33,238 nucleotides of DNA. It comes from Candidatus Intestinimonas stercorigallinarum (GTDB lineage Bacteria > Bacillota > Clostridia > Oscillospirales > Oscillospiraceae). The notes below the pieces were generated by a model. It saw only the letters and a list, made by a program, of their open reading frames with translations. It had not been told where the DNA came from and ran no database searches. Made by a program: the position numbers and the translations under genes. Numbering within the stretch: position 1 is the first letter of the stretch; each line of letters starts with the position of its first letter. This document shows positions 16,283 to 25,016 of the stretch, piece after piece. The stretch covers positions 1 to 33,238 of the forward strand of contig DXDV01000228.1 in NCBI GenBank assembly GCA_019115345.1. The letters run 5' to 3'.

Positions 16283-17047
16283 CTATCGGATCTCCCGACG
16301 CCGGAGCAGGAGGAGCCCCAGTCCGGTGGTAACCCCCAGCCACAGCGCTCCCGTCAGCCAGCTGTTGCCCAGCGTGGGGGGCACATTCCCGTAGCTATAG
16401 ACAAAGTAGGCATTGGTGAGCAGGAAAGGCCGCACAGCCTTGGCCAGGTGGTTGAGCATATTTCCCACCACCCCCATGCCCATCACACGGACAGCGGCCA
16501 AGGTCAGCTCCCCTATGGTGATGTAGAGGTAGTAGAGTATGGTGCCCGCCCCGGCGGGACGAAGGGTGAAGACCAGAAAATAGGCCAGGGACACCGCTCC
16601 CACATACCGGGGCAGGGAGTGGAGCATGGAGATCAGCAGGTCCATACTCACCAGCGCCCTGTCCTCCTCGCTCAACTCCAGTACAGCAGAGGGAGAGAGC
16701 GCGCCCAGGAAAAAGACCGCCGTGGTGAGCAGGAAGAGGAGCACCCCCACAAGCAGGGCGGCGGAGAGCTTACCCAGGTAGATCCGGACCCGAGGCAGTC
16801 CAAAGGAGACCTCATTGGTCAGGCTCCCCGCCCGGACCGCCCCGCCGATGGCCCAGTCCGCCAGGGAAAAGGCCAGATAGATCCCCATGAGCATGAAGTT
16901 CCGAAAGTTCTCGAGGGCGGTCATGGCGCCGGTCCCCCGGAGGGTCAGGCCGATGAGAAAGACCAGCAGCAGGTAGATCCCCCAGAGCAGCAGCGCGCTC
17001 CGGCGGCGGGTCATCCGCCACAGCTCGGCGCTGAGGTAGTTGAGCAC
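16283..17047 (-). CDS. ABC-2 type permease
   Basis: LNYLSAELWRMTRRRSALLLWGIYLLLVFLIG...NEVSFGLPRVRIYLGKL; GTG start. Confidence 0.75.
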   Translation of the reverse strand: MLNYLSAELWRMTRRRSALLLWGIYLLLVFLIGLTLRGTGAMTALENFRNFMLMGIYLAFSLADWAIGGAVRAGSLTNEVSFGLPRVRIYLGKLSAALLVGVLLFLLTTAVFFLGALSPSAVLELSEEDRALVSMDLLISMLHSLPRYVGAVSLAYFLVFTLRPAGAGTILYYLYITIGELTLAAVRVMGMGVVGNMLNHLAKAVRPFLLTNAYFVYSYGNVPPTLGNSWLTGALWLGVTTGLGLLLLRRREIR

Positions 17048-17061
17048 GGCGGGACACCCCC

Positions 17062-17835
17062 TTAGCTGATCTCTTTTTTCTGGAAGGTCCAGAGCCCCAG
17101 AGCGGTGGCGCCCACGCACCAGCCCATCCCCACAGCCCAGGCCCAGGCCACACGGTTCCAGTCCCCGATGGCGTCGGTGATGCCCTCCAGCGGGGTGGTG
17201 AGGAGGAGCTTCTGCACCCCCAGCAGGATGTCCGCCAGGGCGGGAGCGGAGGCGCCCGTCAGCAGGGCCAGGAAGGTGAGGAGCTGGCCCAGGATGGCCA
17301 GGATGCCGATGCCCAGGAAGGCGGCGGCGGTGCTGCCCCGAATGGAGAAGAAGCACAGGAAGTAGAGGGCCTGGGACCCCAGCCACACCGGGAAGGCGCA
17401 CAGCAGGCCAAAGCCCACCGTCCTGAGGGCCTCCGCCGCCGCCCCGTCCCCGGGGAGGAGCAGGGCGCACAGCAGGGCGTACCAGGCCAGGATCACCACG
17501 CAGGCCGCCGCCGACAGCAGGCTCCCGGCCAGCAGCTTGCCCAGGTAGATCCGGGTCCGGGGGAGGCCCCAGGCCACCTCATTTTTCATGGTGTTGTATT
17601 TGTACTGCTCGGAAAAGACGATGTCGGTGGTGATGGCGGTGGCGTAATAGCCCATGGAGAGGAGATAGAGCACCATGGTGAAGGCCACGGAGGCCGTCAT
17701 GTGGACCACGTCCCCGTTGAGACCGGCCCACAGCAGCACCAGCGCCAGCTCCAGGCCGCAGACGATCAGAAGGGCGATCCACAGATAGGACCGGCGGAGG
17801 AGCTTATAGCACTCGGCGCGCAGGTAGTCAAGCAT
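17062..17835 (-). CDS. ABC-2 type permease
   Basis: MLDYLRAECYKLLRRSYLWIALLIV...NEVAWGLPRTRIYLGKLLAGSLL; paralogous to 16283-17047. Confidence 0.82.
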   Translation of the reverse strand: MLDYLRAECYKLLRRSYLWIALLIVCGLELALVLLWAGLNGDVVHMTASVAFTMVLYLLSMGYYATAITTDIVFSEQYKYNTMKNEVAWGLPRTRIYLGKLLAGSLLSAAACVVILAWYALLCALLLPGDGAAAEALRTVGFGLLCAFPVWLGSQALYFLCFFSIRGSTAAAFLGIGILAILGQLLTFLALLTGASAPALADILLGVQKLLLTTPLEGITDAIGDWNRVAWAWAVGMGWCVGATALGLWTFQKKEIS

Positions 17836-18751
17836 GGTGGACACCTCCGATCAGGCTCAGGAAGTAGTCCTCCAGGTTGGCGTTCTTGCTCTCCAGGCCC
17901 AGAATGGCCACGCCGGCCTCCGCCAGGGCGGCGGCCACCGCCTGGGGCCGGTCCAGGAAGTCATAGAGCCGCAGCACGTTGCCGGGGAGCACCTCGTACT
18001 CCCGGGTCTCCAGCCGCTGCTCCAGGGCCAGGGCGGCGGCGGAGGCGTCTCCCACCGTGAGCTGGAGGCAGGCCCGGCACTTCTCCCGGAGCTTTTGGGC
18101 GGAGATCTGCTCCAGCATGTGGCCCTTGTCCAGAAAGCCGTAGTGGGTGGCCACGTTGGAGAGCTCCGAGAGGATGTGGCTGGAGATGAGGATGGTGGTC
18201 TCCCGCTGGCGGTTGAGCTCCAGCAGCAGGCTCCGGAACTCCACGATGCCCTCCGGGTCCAGACCGTTGATGGGCTCGTCCAGCAGCAGCAGGTCCGGCT
18301 GGTTCATGAGGGCCAGGGCCAGGCCCAGCCGCTGCTTCATGCCCAGGGAGAACTGCTTGAATTTCTTTTTCCCCGCCTCCTGGAGCCCCACCCGCTCCAG
18401 CGCCTCGGCCACGCAGCCGGCGCCGGGGATGCCCCGCTGCCGCCGGTAGTACTCCAGGTTCTCGGCGGCGGTGAGGTAGGGGTAGAAGCTGGGGATCTCC
18501 ACCATGGCCCCCAGCCGGGCCCGGGCGGCGGAGAGGCCCTTGGGGGTGGTCTCCCCGAAGAGCTCGATCTCCCCGGAGGTGGGCACGGTCTGGGCGGTGA
18601 GCATGCGGATGATGGTGGTCTTGCCCGCCCCGTTGCGGCCCACCAGGCCGTAGATCTGGCCCTTTTCCAGCCGGAGGCCCACGTCCTCCACCGCCAGGTT
18701 GGAGCCGTACTTTTTGGTGAGCCCGCGGGTCACCAGAATGGGTCCTGACAT
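17828..18751 (-). CDS. ABC transporter ATP-binding protein (BcrA/LanF-like)
   Basis: GLVGRNGAGKTTIIRML Walker A; FSLGMKQRLGLALAL signature; LLLLDEPINGLDPEGI Walker B. Confidence 0.92.
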   Translation of the reverse strand: MSGPILVTRGLTKKYGSNLAVEDVGLRLEKGQIYGLVGRNGAGKTTIIRMLTAQTVPTSGEIELFGETTPKGLSAARARLGAMVEIPSFYPYLTAAENLEYYRRQRGIPGAGCVAEALERVGLQEAGKKKFKQFSLGMKQRLGLALALMNQPDLLLLDEPINGLDPEGIVEFRSLLLELNRQRETTILISSHILSELSNVATHYGFLDKGHMLEQISAQKLREKCRACLQLTVGDASAAALALEQRLETREYEVLPGNVLRLYDFLDRPQAVAAALAEAGVAILGLESKNANLEDYFLSLIGGVHHA

Positions 18752-18816
18752 ATGGCATCAGCCTTTCCTTTTGATCTTGGCATTAGCATAGCGGAAAGGC
18801 AACAATCCATCTTAAA

Positions 18817-18838
18817 GCAAAGATGAAGAAAAGATTAA
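18817..18838. promoter_or_regulatory. Candidate response-regulator direct repeat
   Basis: GCAAAGATGAA/GAAAAGATTAA, two 11-nt tandem half-sites in the RR-ABC intergenic gap. Confidence 0.4.
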
Positions 18839-18847
18839 ATTCATCCT

Positions 18848-19537
18848 TCACGCCTCATTCATCTTGAAGCCGATGCCCCACACCGTCTTGATGTACTCCC
18901 GGTCGGAGGCCTTGGCCAGCTTGGAGCGCAGGTTGGAGATGTGGACGTTCACCGTGTTGTCGTCCCCCATGTACTCCCCGCCCCAGGCGCTCTCATAGAG
19001 CTGCTCCCTGGTAAAGACCTTCCGGGGGTGGGACATGAGGAGGGAGAGGATCTCAAACTCCCGGGCGGTGAGGGCCACCTCCCGGCCTCCGGCGGTGACC
19101 CGGATGGCCTCCCGGTCCAGCTCCAGGTCCCCGCAGCGGAGGACCTGGCCCCCGCCGGGGGTGGAAAACTGCTTGTACCGCCGGAGCTGGGCCTCCACCC
19201 GGGCCAGGACCTCGTCGTTGTCGAAGGGCTTGGGGATGAAGTCGTCGGCGCCCAGCCGCAGCACGTTCACCCGGTCCTCCAGCCCCGCCTTGGCGGAGAG
19301 GACGATGATGGGCATGGTCTTGCGCCTGCGCATCCGGGCGATGAACTCCTCCCCGGTGAGGCCGGGGAGCATCAGGTCCAGCAGCACCAGATCGTAGTCA
19401 TACTGCTCCGCCCACAGCACCGCCTCGCTGCCGGAGAAGGCGGGGCGCACGTCGTAGCCGCCGTCGGTGAGGATGCGGCACAGGAGCCGGTTGATGTCCT
19501 GGTCGTCCTCCACCACCAGGATGTGACAGGTCTCCAT
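18848..19537 (-). CDS. OmpR/PhoB-family response regulator
   Basis: HILVVEDDQDINRLLCRIL...DLVLLDLMLPGLTGEEF...VLSAK; winged-helix FTREQLYESAWGGEYMGDDNTVNVHISNLRSKL. Confidence 0.94.
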   Translation of the reverse strand: METCHILVVEDDQDINRLLCRILTDGGYDVRPAFSGSEAVLWAEQYDYDLVLLDLMLPGLTGEEFIARMRRRKTMPIIVLSAKAGLEDRVNVLRLGADDFIPKPFDNDEVLARVEAQLRRYKQFSTPGGGQVLRCGDLELDREAIRVTAGGREVALTAREFEILSLLMSHPRKVFTREQLYESAWGGEYMGDDNTVNVHISNLRSKLAKASDREYIKTVWGIGFKMNEA

Positions 19538-19860
19538 CAGAGCCGCTTCCCTTCCCGGTGACTGACGGCCTCCCGGTTGTAGAGGGACAGCCCCAGCAGC
19601 ACCATGGCCAGCCCCACCGCCAGGGCGAACAGCACCGACAGGACGGCGTAGGTGGTAAAGCTCATATATTTGTCCACCAGGTTGTCATAGCCCCAGAACA
19701 CGCCGCCGAACATCAGCACAAACCCGGCAATGTGGCTGGAGCTGGCCAGAGGCGCCCGGCTGAGCTTCAGCTCCCCGCCGCAGTGGGGACACTTCTTCTG
19801 CACCGCCCGGAGCATATCATAGTGGTTTTCTCTGCCGCACTCCCAACAGATCCATTTCAT
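19537..19860 (-). CDS. Zinc-ribbon membrane protein of unknown function
   Basis: CWECGRENHYDMLRAVQKKCPHCGGEL (CxxC..CxxC) plus two TM segments; overlaps the RR start. Confidence 0.65.
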   Translation of the reverse strand: MKWICWECGRENHYDMLRAVQKKCPHCGGELKLSRAPLASSSHIAGFVLMFGGVFWGYDNLVDKYMSFTTYAVLSVLFALAVGLAMVLLGLSLYNREAVSHREGKRL

Positions 19861-19902
19861 CGCGCACGCGCCTCCCGCTTCATTTTTCTCTCTCCCAGCG
19901 GC

Positions 19903-21534
19903 TCATTTTACCCGCAGCCGCTGGGCCAGCGTCCCGTCCGGGTCCACATAGGCCGTCTGATAGGTGGTGTAGACCACCATGCCCGGCCTGGCCCCGGCGG
20001 GTTTTTTCACATATTTCACCGGCGTGTAGTCCACCGGCACCTTTTTGCCCTCCCGGGCCTGGGAGAACCAGGCCGCCAGCCTGGCCGCCTCCTCGATGCT
20101 CCCGGCGTCGGGAGTACGGCCCTCCGTCCACAAGATCACGTGGGAGCCGTGGATCTTCTGGGTGTGGAGCCACAGGTCCCCCTTCCCCGCCTGCTTGGTG
20201 GTGAGCAGGTCGTTCTGGGTGTTGTTCTTCCCCACCGAGATCCGCAGACCGGCGGTGGAGCGGAACTCCATGGGCTTGGCCGCCGCCTTCATCCGCTTGG
20301 CCGCCTTGGCCCCCCGGCGGAGGTAGCCGGTGTCGGTGAGCTCCTGCCGGATCTCCAGCAGGTCCCGCTCTCCCTCGGCCAGGGCGATGGCCTCCAGGAC
20401 GCTCCCCAGGTACTCCAGCTCCCGCTTTCCCTTTTCGATCTGCTCCCCCAGCACCACCTCCGCCGTCTTGGCCTTGTTGTACTCCTTATAGTACCTGGCG
20501 GCGTTCTGCTGGGGGGTGAGGAGGGGGTCCAGGGGCACGTCCACCTCCCGGCCCTCCGGGTCGTAGTAGTCGGTGAGGCGCACCGTCTTCATGCCCTTCT
20601 GAAGGGCGTAGAGGTTGGAGGTGAGGAGGTCCCCCAGCTCCCGCTTGCGCTCCCGGTCCCTGGTGGCCTCCCGCTCCAGCTCCTGCTGGGCCACCCGGCG
20701 CCGGACCCGGTCCCGGGCCCGGCTCACCGCCTTCTGAAGGTCGGCCCCCCGCTGGCCCACCTTCTCCGCCGTGGCACGCCCGGCGTAAAAGTCGTCCAGC
20801 AGCCTGGAAAAGCTCTCATAGCGCCGGAGCTGGGTGTCCGGCCCGTATTGGAGGATGGGCAGGAAGGTGAAGTCCACCAGCTTGTCCTCCCGCGCCAGGC
20901 CGTAGGGCACACAGCCCTCGGGGCCGACCGCCTCTTTTAACCGCGCCAGCTTCCCGGCCAGGTCCTCCTCCCGGCTCTCGCCGTTGGAGCGGAAGTCCAG
21001 CTCCCGCTCCAGCAGGGGGGGCAGGCCGGGCTTGGGCTCCGGCAGGCGGTAGAGCAGCCCCGGCACCACGCCCCGCTGCCCCGTGGCCACGTCCCCCTCC
21101 ACCCGGCGGACGCAGTCGATGACCCGGTCCTCCCCGTCCAGCAGGATGAGGTTGGCCCGGCGGCCCATGGCCTCCAGCACCAGGGTGCGGAGCACCTTGT
21201 CCCCCAGCTCGTCGGTGGCCTCCAGCCGCAGCAGCACGATGCGCTCCAGCTCCGGCTGCTCCAGCCGGAGGAAGCGGGCGCCGGTGAGGTGCTTGCGCAG
21301 GAGCATGCAGAACATGGGGGGCTGGGCCGGGTTCTCCCGGACCTCCTTGGTGAGGTGGAGCCGGGGACCGTTGGGGCTGGCGGAGAGGAGGAGCTTCACA
21401 TTCTCCCCCGCCCCCCGGACCGCCAGGACGATCTCGTCCCGGCTGGGCTGGTAGACCTTGTCGATCCGTCCCCCCACCAGCACGTCCCGCAGCTCATCCA
21501 GCACCGCCCCCAGGCAGATCGCATCCAATGCCAT
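19903..21534 (-). CDS. rqcH: NFACT-family ribosome quality control protein RqcH
   Basis: MALDAICLGAVLDELRDVLVGGRIDKVYQPSRDEIVLAVR...; NFACT-R region GKNNTQNDLLTTKQAGKGDLWLHTQKIHGSHVIL. Confidence 0.92.
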   Translation of the reverse strand: MALDAICLGAVLDELRDVLVGGRIDKVYQPSRDEIVLAVRGAGENVKLLLSASPNGPRLHLTKEVRENPAQPPMFCMLLRKHLTGARFLRLEQPELERIVLLRLEATDELGDKVLRTLVLEAMGRRANLILLDGEDRVIDCVRRVEGDVATGQRGVVPGLLYRLPEPKPGLPPLLERELDFRSNGESREEDLAGKLARLKEAVGPEGCVPYGLAREDKLVDFTFLPILQYGPDTQLRRYESFSRLLDDFYAGRATAEKVGQRGADLQKAVSRARDRVRRRVAQQELEREATRDRERKRELGDLLTSNLYALQKGMKTVRLTDYYDPEGREVDVPLDPLLTPQQNAARYYKEYNKAKTAEVVLGEQIEKGKRELEYLGSVLEAIALAEGERDLLEIRQELTDTGYLRRGAKAAKRMKAAAKPMEFRSTAGLRISVGKNNTQNDLLTTKQAGKGDLWLHTQKIHGSHVILWTEGRTPDAGSIEEAARLAAWFSQAREGKKVPVDYTPVKYVKKPAGARPGMVVYTTYQTAYVDPDGTLAQRLRVK

Positions 21535-21540
21535 CTTCTC

Positions 21541-21942
21541 TCACTCCTCCATCATCCGGGTGAACAGCTCGTTGAGCCGCTCGGTGCGCCCCTGGAGGTA
21601 GAGGTAGCCAAAGAGGGCCTCCAGGGCGGTGGCCGTCTGGTACTCCTCCCGGCTGGCCGCCTTGGGCACCGTGTGGGGGCTGGTGTTGCGCCCCCGGCGG
21701 AACACGTCGGCCTCCTCCTCGGTGAGGACGCCCTCCAGCTTTTTGCCCATGGCCGCCTGGGCGGGGGCCGCCACGAAGCGGACGGTGGCCTTGTGGAGGC
21801 CCCGGGAGGTGGCCTTCCCGCGGAGGACCAGCCAGGAGCGCACCATCAGTTCAAAAACGCCGTCCCCCAGATGGGCAAGGCCCAGACTGCTGACGGCCCG
21901 GATCTCGTCCGGGGAGGCGTTGAGGTGAAAATAGTCGGTCAT
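21541..21942 (-). CDS. mrnC: Mini-ribonuclease 3
   Basis: LAHLGDGVFELMVRSWLV...EEEADVFRRGRNT...ASREEYQTATALEALFGYLYLQGRTERLNEL. Confidence 0.9.
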   Translation of the reverse strand: MTDYFHLNASPDEIRAVSSLGLAHLGDGVFELMVRSWLVLRGKATSRGLHKATVRFVAAPAQAAMGKKLEGVLTEEEADVFRRGRNTSPHTVPKAASREEYQTATALEALFGYLYLQGRTERLNELFTRMMEE

Positions 21943-22032
21943 TCGTGATCTTCTCCAATCGTACTCTGCACCGGGACCGGCGGACCGCACCCGATATGAC
22001 ACCGTACAGTGTATCACAACGCCGCCGGGCGG

Positions 22033-22620
22033 TCAACAAACACCGGCGCCGTCTCCCCTTCCGGGGAGTTTGGGCCAGCCCCCTTCGTCAAAGCGGTAGA
22101 CCACATACCGCCGCCCCTCCATGGTGGCCAGAGCGGCCAGGCAGAAGAGCCCCGTCAGGGGAAAGGGCCGGGCGCAGGAGAAGGGATAGGCCAGGGCAAA
22201 GCCCGCCCCCGATCTCCGGCAGAGGACCTGCCCCCCTTCGGAGACCATGCGCTCCAAGAGCCCCTCGCCGAAGGTCAGCTCCGCCGGCTCCCGCCAGCCC
22301 CACCCCGGCGGCGGCGGGTCCCGGCCAAAGGAAAAGGCCAGCTCCACCGCCCCGCCCACCGGCGGCCAGGCGCCCTGGCGGCGGAGATCGTCCAAGCTGA
22401 GGGTCCGCCGCACCCGAAGCCTTCCCGCCTCCGGCGCCAGGGTCCCCAGCAGAGCCCGCCCCGACGGGCCCACCAGATACGCCTTGTAGAGTCCACGGCC
22501 ATCCGCCGGGCGCTCCGCCGCCGCCACGGCCCGCAGTCCCGCTTCCCGGACGGTAAGGCTTCCGCCGCCCTCCAGCGCAAAACGCCGCTCCACCCCCCAG
22601 TCACCCCCTCTTTTTTTCAT
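22033..22620 (-). CDS. Conserved hypothetical protein
   Basis: Long GC3-biased ORF; start ambiguous (22620 or 22653). Confidence 0.5.
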   Translation of the reverse strand: MKKRGGDWGVERRFALEGGGSLTVREAGLRAVAAAERPADGRGLYKAYLVGPSGRALLGTLAPEAGRLRVRRTLSLDDLRRQGAWPPVGGAVELAFSFGRDPPPPGWGWREPAELTFGEGLLERMVSEGGQVLCRRSGAGFALAYPFSCARPFPLTGLFCLAALATMEGRRYVVYRFDEGGWPKLPGRGDGAGVC

Positions 22621-22682
22621 TCTATGCGCGTCTAGGAAAGATTTTCCTGTCATAAATCCTTGGGATATTGCGCAAAACCCTA

Positions 22683-22711
22683 TTGCACCTGTCGGTCGAA
22701 TCTTGTATAAT
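22683..22711 (+). promoter_or_regulatory. Sigma-A promoter for the 22786 gene
   Basis: TTGCAC-N17-TATAAT. Confidence 0.65.
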
Positions 22712-22785
22712 AAGCCTCAGCAAGCTGAGTGATCCCATACCATGCCTCCGGCAGGTGGATACTCGCTCCGAATGGAGGCGGACCC

Positions 22786-23451
22786 ATGACCGTAAAACCT
22801 CAAGGCTCTTCCGATGTAACGGCATGGAAAGAGCTGATTACCCAACTCCCTGGCATCCTGGGCGCTGAATTCAGCCTGGAGGATGGCGCGATCCGCGAAG
22901 TTCACATCCTCTCCGACCAGTCCCGGGGACCGAAGCAGATCGTGCGGGACGTCCAGTCCGCCCTGCTGGCCCGCTTTCAGGTAGAGCTGGACCACCGGGT
23001 GGTCAGCGTGGCCCAGGTGCCCGGCCATATCGCCCGGCCGGGCCGCCTCGTCTGCGACCGGCTGGAGCTCTCCACCGGCCGCTCCGGCGCCTCCGCCTCC
23101 GTCTACCTCAATCTGGAGGACCACATCTACCATGGCAGCTCCCAGTGCGATCTGTCCACCACCGGCCGGTTTCGCTCCATCGCTCTGGCCACGGTGGACG
23201 CCCTCAATCAGGTCTTGTCCAGCGGCTGTTCCTTCTCCCTGGAAGAGATCCGCTCCACCGCCCTGGGCGCTCAGCAGGCCATGCTGGTGGGTCTGATCCT
23301 GAAAAACGGCGGCAAGACCGAGGCCCTCCTGGGGGCCTGCTACGAGGGAGAGGACCCCAACTTCTCCGCCGTTCTCGCCACCCTGGACGCCGTCAACCGG
23401 CGGCTCCCCACTCTGCCCCGCCGGGAACACGGCGACGGTCTCTCCTCATAA
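22786..23451 (+). CDS. Conserved protein of unknown function upstream of the HD-GYP gene
   Basis: EVHILSDQSRGPKQIVRDVQSALLARFQVELDHRVVSVAQV; GGAGG before ATG. Confidence 0.65.
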   Translation: MTVKPQGSSDVTAWKELITQLPGILGAEFSLEDGAIREVHILSDQSRGPKQIVRDVQSALLARFQVELDHRVVSVAQVPGHIARPGRLVCDRLELSTGRSGASASVYLNLEDHIYHGSSQCDLSTTGRFRSIALATVDALNQVLSSGCSFSLEEIRSTALGAQQAMLVGLILKNGGKTEALLGACYEGEDPNFSAVLATLDAVNRRLPTLPRREHGDGLSS

Positions 23452-23506
23452 ACCGGAGCTCTTTTTCTATTTTGTTAGCGAAGCGGATATAGCCTGTCTT
23501 TAGCGG

Positions 23507-23524
23507 TTGACAGAGTACTGTCAA
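23507..23524. promoter_or_regulatory. Inverted repeat TTGACAG-N4-CTGTCAA
   Basis: Perfect 7-bp arms 16 nt before a small ORF. Confidence 0.45.
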
Positions 23525-23540
23525 TAGGGGGCTGTATTCG

Positions 23541-23624
23541 ATGAATAAGGCGAAACTCATGATGGCTCTGACCTCTCTGGTTTCCCTGATCCTGGCCAGC
23601 GGCGCTTACTTCCGCATCCGCTGA
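23541..23624 (+). CDS. 27-aa hydrophobic peptide (absent from the ORF track)
   Basis: ATG...TGA: MNKAKLMMALTSLVSLILASGAYFRIR; GGGGG 9 nt upstream. Confidence 0.5.
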   Translation: MNKAKLMMALTSLVSLILASGAYFRIR

Positions 23625-23696
23625 CCACGCCTTCCGCTCCGGGCGGCCGATGCGGCCGCCCAGGGCGGTCCGCACTTCCTTACGCTGGAGGCTGCT

Positions 23697-25016
23697 ATGA
23701 GTCGTATCGGAAAATGGTATATGCGTTTGATCGGCGCCATTGGAATTGTCATCGCCCTCCATTCCGCTTGGCGCTTCTTCTTTTCGCCGTCTCCTCTCTG
23801 GTCGCCTGAAAAGCTGCCTACCTTCTGTAGCCTCCTGCTCCTCTCCTGGATCTGCTACTGCCTGCCCCTCTATGTCCGCGACGACTGCACGGTAGACCTC
23901 TCTTTTATCAGTATTCAGGCCTCCATCCTGACCCTGGGACCGGAGGCCGCTGTGATTATCAGCCTGATTTCCTATCCCATCTCCATCAGCTCCACCCCGG
24001 GCGGGAAGGAGTATATCCATATTTTCAACACCGCGCCCATCAAAACCTTCTTCAACATCGGCAACTGCAATATTTCCCTCTGGGTGGGCGGCTTGGCCTA
24101 CTACGCTTTTGGGGGCACGCCCGGCAACATCACCCTTCCCGGCGTCCTCCCTCCCGCCTTTTTCTACATCGCCGTCTCCATGGCGGCCAATGTGGCCGTC
24201 ATTTTTTTCTATTATCGATTCAGCCACGACGGGGACCTCTCCAACGTCCTCATCCCCTTGATCCTGGGTCTCCTGCCCAGCATCGCCCTCTCCTCTCCCA
24301 TCGGCTACTTCCTGGCCATGCTGCTGGTCATGGACAACGGCGTCTGGCTGGCATTGCTGTTCATGCTCCCCCTGCTGCTGGCCCGGTATTCCTTCAAGCT
24401 CTATCTGGACGGCAGGCGGCAGCAGTTCAGCATCATCAAGGCCTTCGCCGCCGCTCTGGACGCCAAAGACGCCTACACCCAGGGCCACTCCAGCCGGGTG
24501 GCCGCCTACACCGTCCAGATCGCCACCGCCATGCATCTCCCGGAGCGCCGGGTGCGCCGTCTGGCCGACGCCGCTGTGTTCCATGACATCGGAAAGATCG
24601 GCGTTCCCGACTCCATCCTGCAAAAGCCGGGCGCGCTGACGCCCGAGGAGCGGGCCGTCATCCAGCGCCATCCCCAGACCGGCGTGGACATTCTGCGGGA
24701 GCTGGACTCCTATCAGGAGCTCCTCCCTCTCATCCTCCATCACCACGAGTTTTACGACGGCAGAGGCTATCCCGACGGCACCAAGGGCGACGAGATCTCC
24801 CTGGACACCTATATCCTGGGGGCGGCCGACGCCTTCGACGCCATCACCAGCGACCGTCCCTACCGGCATGGACGATCCACGCAGGACGCTGTGGCCATTC
24901 TTCTGGAAGAATCCGGCAAGCAGTTCCACCCCGACGTGGTGGCCGTGGTGGCCGACATGGCGGCCCGGGGAGAGCTGGGGCCGGACGCCCTCGAGGAGGA
25001 GGACGCCTCATGCTGA
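23697..25016 (+). CDS. HD-GYP domain phosphohydrolase with N-terminal multi-TM region
   Basis: HDIGKIGVPDSIL and HHEFYDGRGYPDG; several N-terminal TM helices. Confidence 0.93.
   Translation: MSRIGKWYMRLIGAIGIVIALHSAWRFFFSPSPLWSPEKLPTFCSLLLLSWICYCLPLYVRDDCTVDLSFISIQASILTLGPEAAVIISLISYPISISSTPGGKEYIHIFNTAPIKTFFNIGNCNISLWVGGLAYYAFGGTPGNITLPGVLPPAFFYIAVSMAANVAVIFFYYRFSHDGDLSNVLIPLILGLLPSIALSSPIGYFLAMLLVMDNGVWLALLFMLPLLLARYSFKLYLDGRRQQFSIIKAFAAALDAKDAYTQGHSSRVAAYTVQIATAMHLPERRVRRLADAAVFHDIGKIGVPDSILQKPGALTPEERAVIQRHPQTGVDILRELDSYQELLPLILHHHEFYDGRGYPDGTKGDEISLDTYILGAADAFDAITSDRPYRHGRSTQDAVAILLEESGKQFHPDVVAVVADMAARGELGPDALEEEDASC

Noticed and set aside
15378-19537. Full lantibiotic biosynthesis cluster
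   Set aside because: No precursor peptide, LanM/LanB/LanC or LanT is visible; only the regulator/ABC part is present.
22713-22785. Possible c-di-GMP riboswitch before the HD-GYP cluster
   Set aside because: Short hairpins exist, but no GEMM-type conserved core (such as GCAAACC with the paired GGTAGC block) is seen.
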